Shown here in pieces: positions 9,571 through 19,657 of a DNA stretch of 64,000 nucleotides (positions are counted from its first letter, which is position 1; each line of letters starts with the position of its first letter). A model generated the notes under the pieces. That model was given only the letters and a program-made list of their open reading frames with translations, did not search any database and was not told the origin of the DNA. The stretch lies in contig JAPKAV010000001.1 in the NCBI GenBank assembly GCA_028825115.1, positions 144,355-208,354 on the forward strand, in the 5' to 3' direction. The position numbers were made by a program, and so were the translations under genes. Source of the stretch: Candidatus Nanopelagicales bacterium. GTDB taxonomy: Bacteria; Actinomycetota; Actinomycetes; S36-B12.

Positions 9571-10656
9571 CTACCGCTGTAACATTTGACGATATTCTAT
9601 GTCCCTTGGTTCGGCGCTTTTTACCGAAGCGTCGATTGCGAGGCACACAGCCAAAACGTCCATCGCATCCTGTTCGCTAATCTCTAACTTTGCGGTCCCG
9701 GACAGTACCTCATTAAAGTTGGCAATCAAGGTACCCTTGGGCGTCGCCGGGTACGCTAAGTTTATAGCAGTGGGTGGCTCCGTTGCCTCGCGACTATGGA
9801 ATACGAAGGCAGACGACCATTCTCCTTCCAGTGACTCGTTGTTGGCAATCGCCGAACTGACCGGAACGTGGATGTAAGTTCCCAGACTTCCAAAAACGTC
9901 GATTCGGTGGAAGTGTGGTAGGACGCAGGCATAATTGGCGGAAACCTTGGCGGTCATTCCCGATGGGAACTCAAGTAGGGCAATCCTAAAGTCATCACCG
10001 TTGAAAGAAGAATCCGCTGAGTAGGTGCTATCACGCAGACCCTTGCCACTACCTAAGGCGTGCACCCGGTGGGGCCGCTCTCCGGTGAGCCAAATGAGTA
10101 AATCCACTACATGCACTGCACCACCAAGTGTCACAGAGTAGGTGGGATCTTCTCCACGCCACCCGGTCGACAACTTCTCAAGCCGGCCATACAAGTAGTC
10201 CCCCTCCAGGTGGAAGATGCTACCCAATTCGCCGGCCGCTATCATCTGTTTGAGCGCTAAAAATCGGGGTGACCGGCGCAGCAGGGTGTTACTCGTTAAA
10301 CGGACGCGTGGATTCCGCTCCAAAGCGTTCGCGGTGGCAATGTACTGTCCAGATGTGGTCGCTAGGGGCTTTTCGGCGAAAACGTTGATCCCTTGATTGA
10401 GAGCCCGCTCAATCGTTGGACCATGCTCTGAGTCATAAGACGCGACAACAAGAGCGTCTAACTGCACTTCTTCGAACATGCCCCCCTCATCGGGGAAAGC
10501 TGGCACGAATGGAAATTCTAAGAGCCACTTTTCACGCTGTTCTGACTGTCGATCGCACACCGCCACGAGTTGCGCATTTTCGGCCTCCATGATCGCGAGG
10601 GCATGCTGGTACCCAATGCCCAGCCCGATCACCCCCCAACGAATTGGTCTACTCAT
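9571..10656 (-). CDS. Gfo/Idh/MocA-family oxidoreductase
   Basis: Start set to MSRPIRWGVIGLGIG (ATG at 10656) rather than the longer ORF; ATGA overlap with the upstream cytidylyltransferase stop; FAEKPLATT motif. Confidence 0.88.
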   Translation of the reverse strand: MSRPIRWGVIGLGIGYQHALAIMEAENAQLVAVCDRQSEQREKWLLEFPFVPAFPDEGGMFEEVQLDALVVASYDSEHGPTIERALNQGINVFAEKPLATTSGQYIATANALERNPRVRLTSNTLLRRSPRFLALKQMIAAGELGSIFHLEGDYLYGRLEKLSTGWRGEDPTYSVTLGGAVHVVDLLIWLTGERPHRVHALGSGKGLRDSTYSADSSFNGDDFRIALLEFPSGMTAKVSANYACVLPHFHRIDVFGSLGTYIHVPVSSAIANNESLEGEWSSAFVFHSREATEPPTAINLAYPATPKGTLIANFNEVLSGTAKLEISEQDAMDVLAVCLAIDASVKSAEPRDIEYRQMLQR

Positions 10657-11384
10657 GACAGGCCCTTCATTTCCATCGCAATCTGACAACACGCCAGCCA
10701 TCCGGCATCCCAAGGGCGAATCGGTCCTAATGCTCGAATGACGTACTCGCACCGAGCGAGGTCGATCGGAGCGTCTACGGCAAGATGAACCCTTTCGACA
10801 CCCCACGGCATATTGTTCAATCCCACGAGTTCCGCAACTTCGAAGTTGCGGATATCAAAGCGCTCCGGATATTGGTAGAAAACCTGGGTCACGTGCTCCT
10901 CCTCGAAGGCAGTGAGGCCACCAGAGTAGGCCGCGGCCAGAGATGCAGTGCGGACCACTTCCACGGACTGACCAGCGGGAAACGTCCGCGGGAAGACATT
11001 AGTGACCACGTCGTAATCGTGGGCCCGAAAAACTTCAACCGCGTAATCGATCAATCGAGGATCAATCAAGGGACTGTCCCCACTAACGCGAACGAAAGCG
11101 CGCGCCGTGTACTCCTGCGCGGATTCAAGAACCCGCTCAGCAACATTCTCCAGCGACCCCCTCGTTACGGCCAACCCTCGAAAGCGGCACCAATCCACAA
11201 TCTTGTTGTCGCTACGATCGGTTGAAGTTACCACGACGATCTTGGAAATATTGGCACACTGCTTAATGGCATTAGTTACGTGCCCGAGTAAGACATCGTC
11301 GCCGAGTGGGGTAAGTGACTTTGCTGGAAGACGAGCGGAAGACATGCGAGCGACTACCAAAGCGATGGGAGCTCCTGAGTCCAT
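10653..11384 (-). CDS. SpsF-like cytidylyltransferase
   Basis: 243 aa; ALVVARMSSARLPAKSLTPLG, VRVSGDSPLIDPRLID. Confidence 0.85.
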   Translation of the reverse strand: MDSGAPIALVVARMSSARLPAKSLTPLGDDVLLGHVTNAIKQCANISKIVVVTSTDRSDNKIVDWCRFRGLAVTRGSLENVAERVLESAQEYTARAFVRVSGDSPLIDPRLIDYAVEVFRAHDYDVVTNVFPRTFPAGQSVEVVRTASLAAAYSGGLTAFEEEHVTQVFYQYPERFDIRNFEVAELVGLNNMPWGVERVHLAVDAPIDLARCEYVIRALGPIRPWDAGWLACCQIAMEMKGLS

Positions 11385-11385
11385 C

Positions 11386-12687
11386 TCAGAGTCTGTTCAC
11401 GGATGGCCCAGACAGGACCCCGCGGGTGTCGAGAACGAGAGATTCTGAGGATGACAGCAAGGCAAGGTCGTAGGAACGGTGGGCTTGAAGAAGAACCGTG
11501 ATGTCAGCAGAGTGCAACGCGCCCTCAACGTCACCATGTCTGGAGACCAGCGAGCCACCGATGCTCCAGTTACTCACGAAAGGATCTTGGTAACTCACTA
11601 AGGCGCCAAGGTTCATCAATGCCTCAGCAACCTGCACCGCAGGGGACTCTCTCTGGTCTGAGATGTCCGGCTTATACGTCACGCCGAGTAGTGCAACCTT
11701 GGAACCTTTGACGGGCTTCCCAATTCCATTTAGTAGATCTTGGATTCGACGAACAACGTATAAAGGCATTCCCGCATTAATTTCCTGCGCAAGTTCAACG
11801 AATCGGAAGGGTTGCCCCAAATGTGTTTTTACACGATGGGACAAGTAGTTGGGGTCAATTGGAATGCAATGACCGCCAACCCCTGGGCCTGGTAAAAATG
11901 CCTGGAAACCAAAGGGCTTAGTACTAGCGCATCTGATTGAATCCCAAAGATCAATGTTGAGTTCGTGACAGAACTGCGCCATTTCATTTACCAGCGCAAT
12001 ATTCACGTGCCGGTATGTGTTCTCCAGTAACTTTGTCATTTCAGCCTCGCGCACTCCCTTTGCTACGACCACGTCTTCTACAAAGTGCGCGTAAAACTCA
12101 CTAACACGCTGGCTGCACTCTGGCGTCAGTCCCCCAACCACTTTCGGGGTATTACGCACACCGAACTGTTCGTTGCCCGGATCGATGCGTTCGGGGCTGA
12201 AAGCAACATTAAAGTCACGTCCTGCAGTCAAACCTGACGTCTCAAGAATCGGTACTAAAACCTCCTCCGTCGTGCCCGGGTAGGTCGTAGATTCCAACAC
12301 CACGAGTTGGCCAGAAACGAGATGCTCAGCTATTACGCGCGCTGCCGCTCTAACAGCTGACAGATCAGGTCCTCCCTCAGTGGAAAGCGGTGTAGGAACA
12401 CAGATCGCAATGACGTCCCCACGAGACAGAACCGCTGAGTCGGTGGTGGCGCGAAATCCAGCATCCAGCATCCTCTGCACGGCTGTGTCAGCCACATCAT
12501 CCACATGCGAATGCCCAGAATTGATTTGATCCGTGACATCCGGTGAATTATCGAAACCAACGCATTCCAGACCCGCGAAGACCGCCTCGAACGCCAAAGG
12601 AAGCCCCACATAGCCCAAGCCGATGACAACGACTTTCGGTGCAGCATGCGCCATTATGTGTCCTTCCTCACCTGCACCTTGATCCAT
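11386..12687 (-). CDS. Nucleotide-sugar dehydrogenase (UDP-HexNAc/UDP-glucose dehydrogenase family, TviB/WbpA-like)
   Basis: 433 aa; VVVIGLGYVGLPLA, STTYPGTTEEV, GPGVGGHCIPIDP (catalytic Cys), LGVTYKPDISDQRESPA. Confidence 0.92.
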   Translation of the reverse strand: MDQGAGEEGHIMAHAAPKVVVIGLGYVGLPLAFEAVFAGLECVGFDNSPDVTDQINSGHSHVDDVADTAVQRMLDAGFRATTDSAVLSRGDVIAICVPTPLSTEGGPDLSAVRAAARVIAEHLVSGQLVVLESTTYPGTTEEVLVPILETSGLTAGRDFNVAFSPERIDPGNEQFGVRNTPKVVGGLTPECSQRVSEFYAHFVEDVVVAKGVREAEMTKLLENTYRHVNIALVNEMAQFCHELNIDLWDSIRCASTKPFGFQAFLPGPGVGGHCIPIDPNYLSHRVKTHLGQPFRFVELAQEINAGMPLYVVRRIQDLLNGIGKPVKGSKVALLGVTYKPDISDQRESPAVQVAEALMNLGALVSYQDPFVSNWSIGGSLVSRHGDVEGALHSADITVLLQAHRSYDLALLSSSESLVLDTRGVLSGPSVNRL

Positions 12688-13241
12688 TCCTACAAGGCTA
12701 GCACCCGTTCGTTTTCGACGCTTTTGGTCAACCTAAGTGATACCAGTAATGATACGGCACTAAAAGTCGACCATGCCCGAGTCATGCAGGGTCGAGGAAT
12801 AATCTAGCCTTTCGAGAACGAGGTTTCTGTAACACCGAGTTAAGAGGTGGAGGCGCATGACCGGAGTCATTATCCAGCGCGATGTCCCCCTCATCACAGG
12901 AGATCATTTGATTCCACCAGCAGACCTGGTGTCTTGGGCTACACCACCCTAGCGACCTGGAAACCGCGAAACGGACTTAATAAATATTGACGCCCCGTGT
13001 GGGATCTTTTGAGCAAAACAGAACCTTGGTAGGGATTCCCTCAGGCCGGAAGTTCTGCTTTGAATGAAAGGAAGTTCTGCAACCTCGTGGTGAGACCTTG
13101 ATCATTGCGTAATAGAGCACATCACGGATAGTTGATAGCGAATCAACGTCGCATTTAAGCTTCTTGCCGGTCATTTCTTTAGCCTTCAATGCCGCCAAGT
13201 TGTCACTCCTACATGATAAATCCTTGAGGTTGACAGGCGTT

Positions 13242-15068
13242 TTAGCTAGAAATGGAACTAGACATCCACTCAAGGACAGCGTCGGTCCGACTACTCACGG
13301 GAGGTGGTAGGTAACCATCCACCCCTGATAGTAAGGACTCCTCCCGATGTCTGGCAAGCAAAGCCGTGATCTCGACATCAAGCTCACCGATGGACCTTGC
13401 AACTCCCACCCAATAGTCAGGGATTCCATCGAGTGTGACTTCCATGCAACTAGGAAGATCACCGAATGACCACATCAAAACCGGCTTGCTGCCCGAGAGC
13501 GACTGCCAACCGATTGAGGAGTCACGCGCTATTACAATATTGGATTTGTCAGCAAGAATTTGCCAAGGAATAGATGTCGTAAACATGGCTGATCGGCCCA
13601 CGAACTTGTCCTGCAAGTAGCGTTTTACTTCATGATCTCGCGTGGAGGCAAGAACGCGGTAGCCCAGCACCAGCAATTCATCGACGACCTGTACAAGTTG
13701 CATCAGGGTTACACTCATGCATTCGCTTCCAGGCATCCCATGTTCGATAAAAAAGAAAAATCCATCACACGACAACATGACCGTCACGCCTTTTTCACTA
13801 TCGGGCAGTCCTCGAAAGCAAGCGTTCAACAGGCTGGACTCGACCGATAGTCGGCGTTTAGTCGTGGGATGGTCTCCTCCAAAATAACCCGACACGCTTA
13901 TACTGCTGTCAGGAGTTCCTGCGCGAAGCCAATATTCCTTCTGTGCTTCATCCAGCACAAAACGCATGACGCGTGGGTTGTCATGAAACAGAGCACGTCC
14001 AAATCTCTCTTGAAACCCCACATATGAAATTGCCCCTTCTGGCACTATGGCGACCCTCTTGCCAGCCTCGATGCCACGATCTATCAAGGAACGGACCTGA
14101 GGATGGTGTTGGGCATCGGTCACGAGGGTCGACCAGTTACCGCGAAGGAGGTGATCAATCGATTCTTGAGAGTCTCTCGAGTATTCCACTAGCGACTGAA
14201 AGTAATTCAGCAATACGCTCTGCGCGCTTTGGGACGGAGATAAAATCTCGAATGGTTTTTGTCCATTTTTGGGAGAAACAATCTTTTCGAATTGGCTGTA
14301 ACTCAAGTAACCCATTCGAACACCTGGTGATCGATATCTTAAAATTGATCTCACTTTGCGCAACTGGGCGATCACCAAAACATTCTGAACTTGATTGCTA
14401 CGACTTCTGCCAAAAGCCCCGAGCAAGCGCCCCCGCCAAGTGAGTCTGGTTCTGAAATCTGTAAATTTTAAAGGGAGGCTTTTAACTAAAAAGAACTTTC
14501 TCGCCTTATCGATCACCTGCGCCGTGAATCCAACAAAGTTCTGCACAAAGGACGAGAATGTTATTGTTAAATTCTGTGTCGAGAGTCTTCCTTCCCCTTC
14601 AGTGAAGTAGTCACGATCTGTCTGCCGCGTCTCTTCCTCCAACACTTTGTAGAGAACCAGTTCAAAAATATCACTCTGGGGAGATGTGGCAAAATCATCA
14701 TTTATGCACCGTTCGGGTAGCAAGATTTTGCTTGGGCCCAATGCTTGTATCGTGTAGCGGACGAGCCATCGCCAAAGAATCAGGCTTGAGAACAATACTG
14801 AAAATTTATATTCGTGGTCTAAAATGGAATGTCCTGTTGATTCAGCTTCTGCGGAGCGCCATAATTTGTTCAGCTCGTCCTGTAAACTTTGATGGACGTC
14901 TGATGTAACAAAGCTCGTGGGGGTAAACAACACAGTCGATGGTGGCAGAGGAGCTACACTCAGGCGCGGAGTCATGGGTACCCAGACGGCGTCCACGCTA
15001 GGAAAATTTCGCGGATCTGGGGCTGAATAAACGCCAAATATGACCAAGGGTCCAGAGGATTGATTCAT
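13242..15068 (-). CDS. Large surface-polysaccharide biosynthesis-like protein (GT-B/capsule-like, function unknown)
   Basis: 608 aa; C-terminal IVIARDSSIGWQSLSGSKPVLMWSFGD resembles GT-B/capsule-type C-terminal motifs; long open frame. Confidence 0.55.
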   Translation of the reverse strand: MNQSSGPLVIFGVYSAPDPRNFPSVDAVWVPMTPRLSVAPLPPSTVLFTPTSFVTSDVHQSLQDELNKLWRSAEAESTGHSILDHEYKFSVLFSSLILWRWLVRYTIQALGPSKILLPERCINDDFATSPQSDIFELVLYKVLEEETRQTDRDYFTEGEGRLSTQNLTITFSSFVQNFVGFTAQVIDKARKFFLVKSLPLKFTDFRTRLTWRGRLLGAFGRSRSNQVQNVLVIAQLRKVRSILRYRSPGVRMGYLSYSQFEKIVSPKNGQKPFEILSPSQSAQSVLLNYFQSLVEYSRDSQESIDHLLRGNWSTLVTDAQHHPQVRSLIDRGIEAGKRVAIVPEGAISYVGFQERFGRALFHDNPRVMRFVLDEAQKEYWLRAGTPDSSISVSGYFGGDHPTTKRRLSVESSLLNACFRGLPDSEKGVTVMLSCDGFFFFIEHGMPGSECMSVTLMQLVQVVDELLVLGYRVLASTRDHEVKRYLQDKFVGRSAMFTTSIPWQILADKSNIVIARDSSIGWQSLSGSKPVLMWSFGDLPSCMEVTLDGIPDYWVGVARSIGELDVEITALLARHREESLLSGVDGYLPPPVSSRTDAVLEWMSSSISS

Positions 15069-15823
15069 TTTTTTCTCCTTGTGTCTACTCAGGTGGAGAG
15101 GTTTTAATCATAGTTTACGCTCACTTCGGGTCGCACTGAAGTGTATTGGCTCTCGGCGCTTCTTGAGGTGCGTGACATTGCCGGTTGGGCTGTCCTTGAG
15201 GCCGGGCTGGACCACGACACTTGAAGAGAGTGTGGCTTCGCTGGATAAGTAGCGGCCCCCGTTCGCTTATGGTCTGTGCATAGATTTTTTGGTAACAAGC
15301 CCTACATGGAACTCGGATGGATCAAACGAGAAGTCCTCATCAGAGTACAGCTTTGCGTAGCAAAGGTCTTTCTAGACAAATGTTGGCGCCAGATCAAAAT
15401 ACGTACCTTTTCTGGCGTATTTGTCAGTCTTCTCATGCGCTTCCGGCTCTTTAAGTGAGTGAGGAGTTAGACCTCCACCGGCAGACGGCGATTCGCGCGT
15501 GGGCATTCAAGGTTACCTGTTCCTTTCATTATCAGGAATTGTTGATGTCTTAGCTAGTCTTTTAACCTAAATTACGTCACGAATACCGGCGCCCACTGAG
15601 CTCAATGCTTGTCGAATCCCCGAAAACATAAATTGATAGGGGGAGTGGGCCCAAAAACCACAGAGTCAAATAAACTTCGCACGTCCATGGACAATCGGTA
15701 GCCATCTGAAAATCCCCGAGCAGGATGTCGAAATCAAAGAGGGCCCACCTTGATGGCCCCCAGATCAAGTCAAGGCGCTAGTGTTTGGTGCGGCCAACGA
15801 TTTCGCTTAGTTAAGGATCCGCA

Positions 15824-16990
15824 ATGGATACACCGCCGCTTTACCGCAAGGGAGAAAGCCTTCAGTCTTTAGTTGGACGGTCCCCGAATCGCCTTCGCGA
15901 GCTGGGTGGTGCGCGAAGCAGGCTTGACGCGCTAGAAGTCAAAATCGCAAGTCTGGGCCTGCCCTCAACGATGCTCGGTGTACTCAATCGTGCGCTGAGT
16001 GATCTTAAAGTGTCTCAGGGGGAGCGTAGCCCCAGCACTTTTTTTTTGCGTCCCCATGTTTTTGAAGAGATCGAGCGGCTAGACGACAAAGATCTGCCCC
16101 GTTACCTTTACCACAGGTATCGCTACGACGTATTCCCCACAACGAAAGAACTGGATGGCTATCCCCCATGCGTACAGATTGAGCCGACATCCATTTGTAA
16201 CTTTCGATGTGTGTTCTGTTTTCAGACGGATCCACTTCTGACGCTTCGCAAGCACGGGCACGCGGGTCAGATGTCACTTGAATTGTTTAAGGCGATCGTG
16301 GACCAGATCGAAGGCCACGTCGAGTTCGTCACAATGGCTTCCAGAGGTGAACCATTGTTAACCAAAAACATTGAGCAAATGCTGGCCTACGCGTCTGGAA
16401 AGTTTTTAGGATTAAAGATGAACACGAACGCAACCTTTCTTGATGAAAAGAAGGCGCACGCAATCCTGCAAGCTGAGCTCAACACACTTGTATTCTCGGC
16501 TGACGCAGCGGATGCTGAAACGTACGCCCAATTGCGTATTAACGGTGACTTCGACAAAGTCATGGCTAACATTAAGCGTTTCAAACAGATAAAGGAGCGC
16601 GACTACCCAAATTCACGGTTGATCACGCGGGTTTCAGGTGTCGCTTTCGATCGCGAGCGGCAAGATCACCAGGCGATCGAGGCATTCTGGGGGGAGTATG
16701 TCGATCAAGTTGCATTCGTCGACTACAACCCGTGGGAAAACGCGTATAGCAATACCCCAAATGGTATTGATGAAGCGTGTTCGGATTTGTGGCGTCGTTG
16801 CTTTGTCTGGTGGGATGGGAAGATGAATCCATGCGACGTTGACTATCGTTCGTTTCTTTGCCCAGGGAATGTTGAGGATGAGCCACTAAGTGAGATTTGG
16901 ACAGGAAAAGGTTATGCGACCTTGCGTAAAAACCACCTTGAGGTCCAACGACAGTCCTTAACACCCTGCCAAGGATGCGTTTCAGTGTGA
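15824..16990 (+). CDS. Radical SAM protein with SPASM-like C-terminus
   Basis: 388 aa; EPTSICNFRCVFCFQ (CxxxCxxC), C-terminal CFVWWDGKMNPCDVDY...GNVEDEPLSEIWTG...CQGC. Confidence 0.9.
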   Translation: MDTPPLYRKGESLQSLVGRSPNRLRELGGARSRLDALEVKIASLGLPSTMLGVLNRALSDLKVSQGERSPSTFFLRPHVFEEIERLDDKDLPRYLYHRYRYDVFPTTKELDGYPPCVQIEPTSICNFRCVFCFQTDPLLTLRKHGHAGQMSLELFKAIVDQIEGHVEFVTMASRGEPLLTKNIEQMLAYASGKFLGLKMNTNATFLDEKKAHAILQAELNTLVFSADAADAETYAQLRINGDFDKVMANIKRFKQIKERDYPNSRLITRVSGVAFDRERQDHQAIEAFWGEYVDQVAFVDYNPWENAYSNTPNGIDEACSDLWRRCFVWWDGKMNPCDVDYRSFLCPGNVEDEPLSEIWTGKGYATLRKNHLEVQRQSLTPCQGCVSV

Positions 16991-17889
16991 AGAGTCAGAC
17001 GAAACCCGAGAGGATTCTTGTAACGGGGGGTAGTGGCTTCCTTGGAAGCCACGTTGCCGACGAGCTCGTAAAGCAAGGCCAAGAAGTTGTAGTGCTCGAT
17101 CTGGAACCTCCAGCGTCAGGGGATCGCCGATTTATCCTCGCGGATATCCGTGACGCCCAAGCTGTAAACGAAGCCATGATGGGATGCCACGCAGTATTTC
17201 ATTGTGCGGCAATTGCCGATCTAGACAAAGCGCGAGAGTTTCCACGGTTGGCTCTGGAGGTCAACGTTCTAGGAACCCTCACAGCGTTGGAAGCTGCGGG
17301 AGCTGCCGGAGTTCAACGTTTTATGTTTGCGAGTAGCGTCTACGTATTTTCGAAGGGCGGATCCGTGTATCGGACGACAAAGCAGACAGCGGAGAGACTC
17401 GTGGAGGACCTTTCCCCGCAGTTAGGTCTGAGATCCACGATCCTTCGCTTTGGTTCTCTATATGGCCCTAGGGCTGACCCGCAGAATGCAATACTTCGGC
17501 TGGTTACGCAGGCGGTAAATGAGCGTAAAATTGACTTCTGGGGTGACGGAACGGAGATCCGGGAGTATGTGCACATCACTGATGCCGCATCGTTGGCAGT
17601 TACTGCCTTGGATCCGAAGTATGCAGAGAAGTCCTTACATATTACCGGTCGTGAACGAATTTCTACGCTTGAATTGTTACAGATGATTGACGAGATCCTC
17701 GGAGGAGATATCGAGATTAAGTTGTGCAATGAGCCATTCGAGGGGCGATACAGACTCACTCCGTATTCCTTCACCTCCAACCATGGACGCCGTCTTGTTG
17801 GCGACACTTATGTCGATCTGGGACTTGGGCTTGTAGAAGCGATCAAGGCAAGCAGCGACCATAACCCGATTGAGAACTTTTCGTCATGA
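16975..17889 (+). CDS. NAD-dependent epimerase/dehydratase (extended SDR)
   Basis: 304 aa; ILVTGGSGFLGSHVADEL; 16-nt overlap with radical SAM gene. Confidence 0.88.
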   Translation: MRFSVKSQTKPERILVTGGSGFLGSHVADELVKQGQEVVVLDLEPPASGDRRFILADIRDAQAVNEAMMGCHAVFHCAAIADLDKAREFPRLALEVNVLGTLTALEAAGAAGVQRFMFASSVYVFSKGGSVYRTTKQTAERLVEDLSPQLGLRSTILRFGSLYGPRADPQNAILRLVTQAVNERKIDFWGDGTEIREYVHITDAASLAVTALDPKYAEKSLHITGRERISTLELLQMIDEILGGDIEIKLCNEPFEGRYRLTPYSFTSNHGRRLVGDTYVDLGLGLVEAIKASSDHNPIENFSS

Positions 17890-18614
17890 TCGTAGCAATT
17901 CTTATTGGCCGTAAAGGGTCCACGGGATTTCCCGGCAAGAACACAACCGAAATCGCTGGGCACCCCATGGCTTGGTGGCCCCTTGAGGCGGCCAGGCAAA
18001 CTCTCGAAATAGATATTACCTACGTGTCCACAGATGATCCCGCCTTGGCTGAAATCGGCATTGAGCTGGGGGCACATCTAATTGAACGTCCACCTTACCT
18101 AGCCAGCAACATGGCATTGGGCGAAGACGCTTTTGTCCACGCACACCAAGTAATCAATCAGGAGCTGAAGGCTGCGGGAACCCCACCTGAACTTTATGTG
18201 CTGCTCATGGCCAACGCTGTCACGATCTCGCCTGCGCAAATAAGGGAAGGAATCTCCCAGATGCGGAGCAGATCAGATCTTGATTCGGCAGTCACGGTCT
18301 CCTGTTACAACATGTGGAGTCCGCTGCGTGCCCGTAAAATCAGCGATGACGGACTTCTTCAACCATTTGTCCCCTTCGATGTTTTCGGTGACCCTGCCAC
18401 ATTGAACTGCGATCGGGACTCCCAGGGAGATGTTTGGTTTGCAGACATGGGTGTCTCGATTGTGCGACCACGAAACCTCGATGCTCTTGGCTCGGGTCTC
18501 TTGCCGCAAAAATGGATGGGTCAACGCATATACCCCATCAAGAATGTGGCTGGGCTTGACGTTGACTATCGATTCCAAATGCCACAGGCCCAGTGGTGGT
18601 TAGAGAACTCTTAG
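17886..18614 (+). CDS. CMP-sugar cytidylyltransferase (NeuA/PseF/LegF-like)
   Basis: 242 aa; MIVAILIGRKGSTGFPGKNTTEIAGHPM; 4-nt overlap with epimerase. Confidence 0.85.
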   Translation: MIVAILIGRKGSTGFPGKNTTEIAGHPMAWWPLEAARQTLEIDITYVSTDDPALAEIGIELGAHLIERPPYLASNMALGEDAFVHAHQVINQELKAAGTPPELYVLLMANAVTISPAQIREGISQMRSRSDLDSAVTVSCYNMWSPLRARKISDDGLLQPFVPFDVFGDPATLNCDRDSQGDVWFADMGVSIVRPRNLDALGSGLLPQKWMGQRIYPIKNVAGLDVDYRFQMPQAQWWLENS

Positions 18615-18616
18615 GA

Positions 18617-19609
18617 TTAGCCTCGAAACAGTTGTTGGGATAGGTACTCATCTTCAGGAACGAGGTTTTGTAGGTCAAGCCCTCGCAGAAATCGCACGAC
18701 CTCCTCAGTGGCTTCTATCTCCATTCGAGAGCGGCAGTCAATTGACATGGACCCCATGTGACAAGTGAGCAGGCACCTGTCTATCTCACCTAAAGGTCCC
18801 ACATAAGGCTCATCTTGGAATACGTCGATCGCCGCACCCCCAAGATGCCCTTCACTCAATACCTGATAGAGGTCGGACTCGTTAATGATTCCTCCGCGGG
18901 AGGTATTGATGATGAGCGCATCTGGCTTCATCTGGCGCAATTGTTGTAGCCCTATCATGTTACGTGTCTGCTTTGTAAATGGCACGTGGACGCTAATTAC
19001 GTCCGCCTCTCGATAAATCGTATCCTTGCTGACCCACTCTAATTTCGACTCGGGGACCAATTTATGTTCTGGATTCAAATCATTAACGAGGGTTCGAGGG
19101 GTGCCAAAAACTGGGATTCGCCGAAGCACCCGACTGCCGATACGGCCGGTTCCGATGATCCCGATCGTGACTTCCGATATCCGCCGACCCATGTGGCGAT
19201 CCCACTCGCCCCGATGCATCTTTAGATTAGCAAGGTGTGTGTGGCGCAAGAGCGACAATATCAACCCGATGGTCAATTCAGCCACCGCCGGAGCGGGTGC
19301 TTCGGGGGTATAGGAGACGGCTATCCCGCGCTCACGAGCCGCATGCAAGTCCACGTTGTCCAGACCAATGCCTACTCGAGAAATAAGCTTAAGATTAGTA
19401 GCAGCATCCATTACCGTCGCAGTGATTGGTTCTGTTCCGGCGATAATAATTTCAGTATCGACAGCCATCTGCGCCAACTCTGCTTCCTTGAGTCGGCGGC
19501 CAAGAGGATTGACTGAGTACCCGGCATCTGTTGAGGCCAACAACTCAAGCGGGAGATTGTTGTGCGCGCCGAACGGAACCGTCGTTATAAGAACACGTGC
19601 CACGGACAC
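18617..19609 (-). CDS. D-isomer-specific 2-hydroxyacid dehydrogenase (SerA-like)
   Basis: 330 aa; IGIIGTGRIGSRVLRR, INTSRGGIINESDLYQ, AAIDVFQDEPY. Confidence 0.9.
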   Translation of the reverse strand: MSVARVLITTVPFGAHNNLPLELLASTDAGYSVNPLGRRLKEAELAQMAVDTEIIIAGTEPITATVMDAATNLKLISRVGIGLDNVDLHAARERGIAVSYTPEAPAPAVAELTIGLILSLLRHTHLANLKMHRGEWDRHMGRRISEVTIGIIGTGRIGSRVLRRIPVFGTPRTLVNDLNPEHKLVPESKLEWVSKDTIYREADVISVHVPFTKQTRNMIGLQQLRQMKPDALIINTSRGGIINESDLYQVLSEGHLGGAAIDVFQDEPYVGPLGEIDRCLLTCHMGSMSIDCRSRMEIEATEEVVRFLRGLDLQNLVPEDEYLSQQLFRG

Positions 19610-19657
19610 TTGCCTCCAGTCGTTGCAGATCGAATTTGAACCATAAGCCCCTTGAGT

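Noticed and set aside
12977-13273. 98-aa minus ORF downstream of the 608-aa gene
   Set aside because: Overlaps the end of the 608-aa gene, no motif, no clear ribosome-binding context; left unassigned
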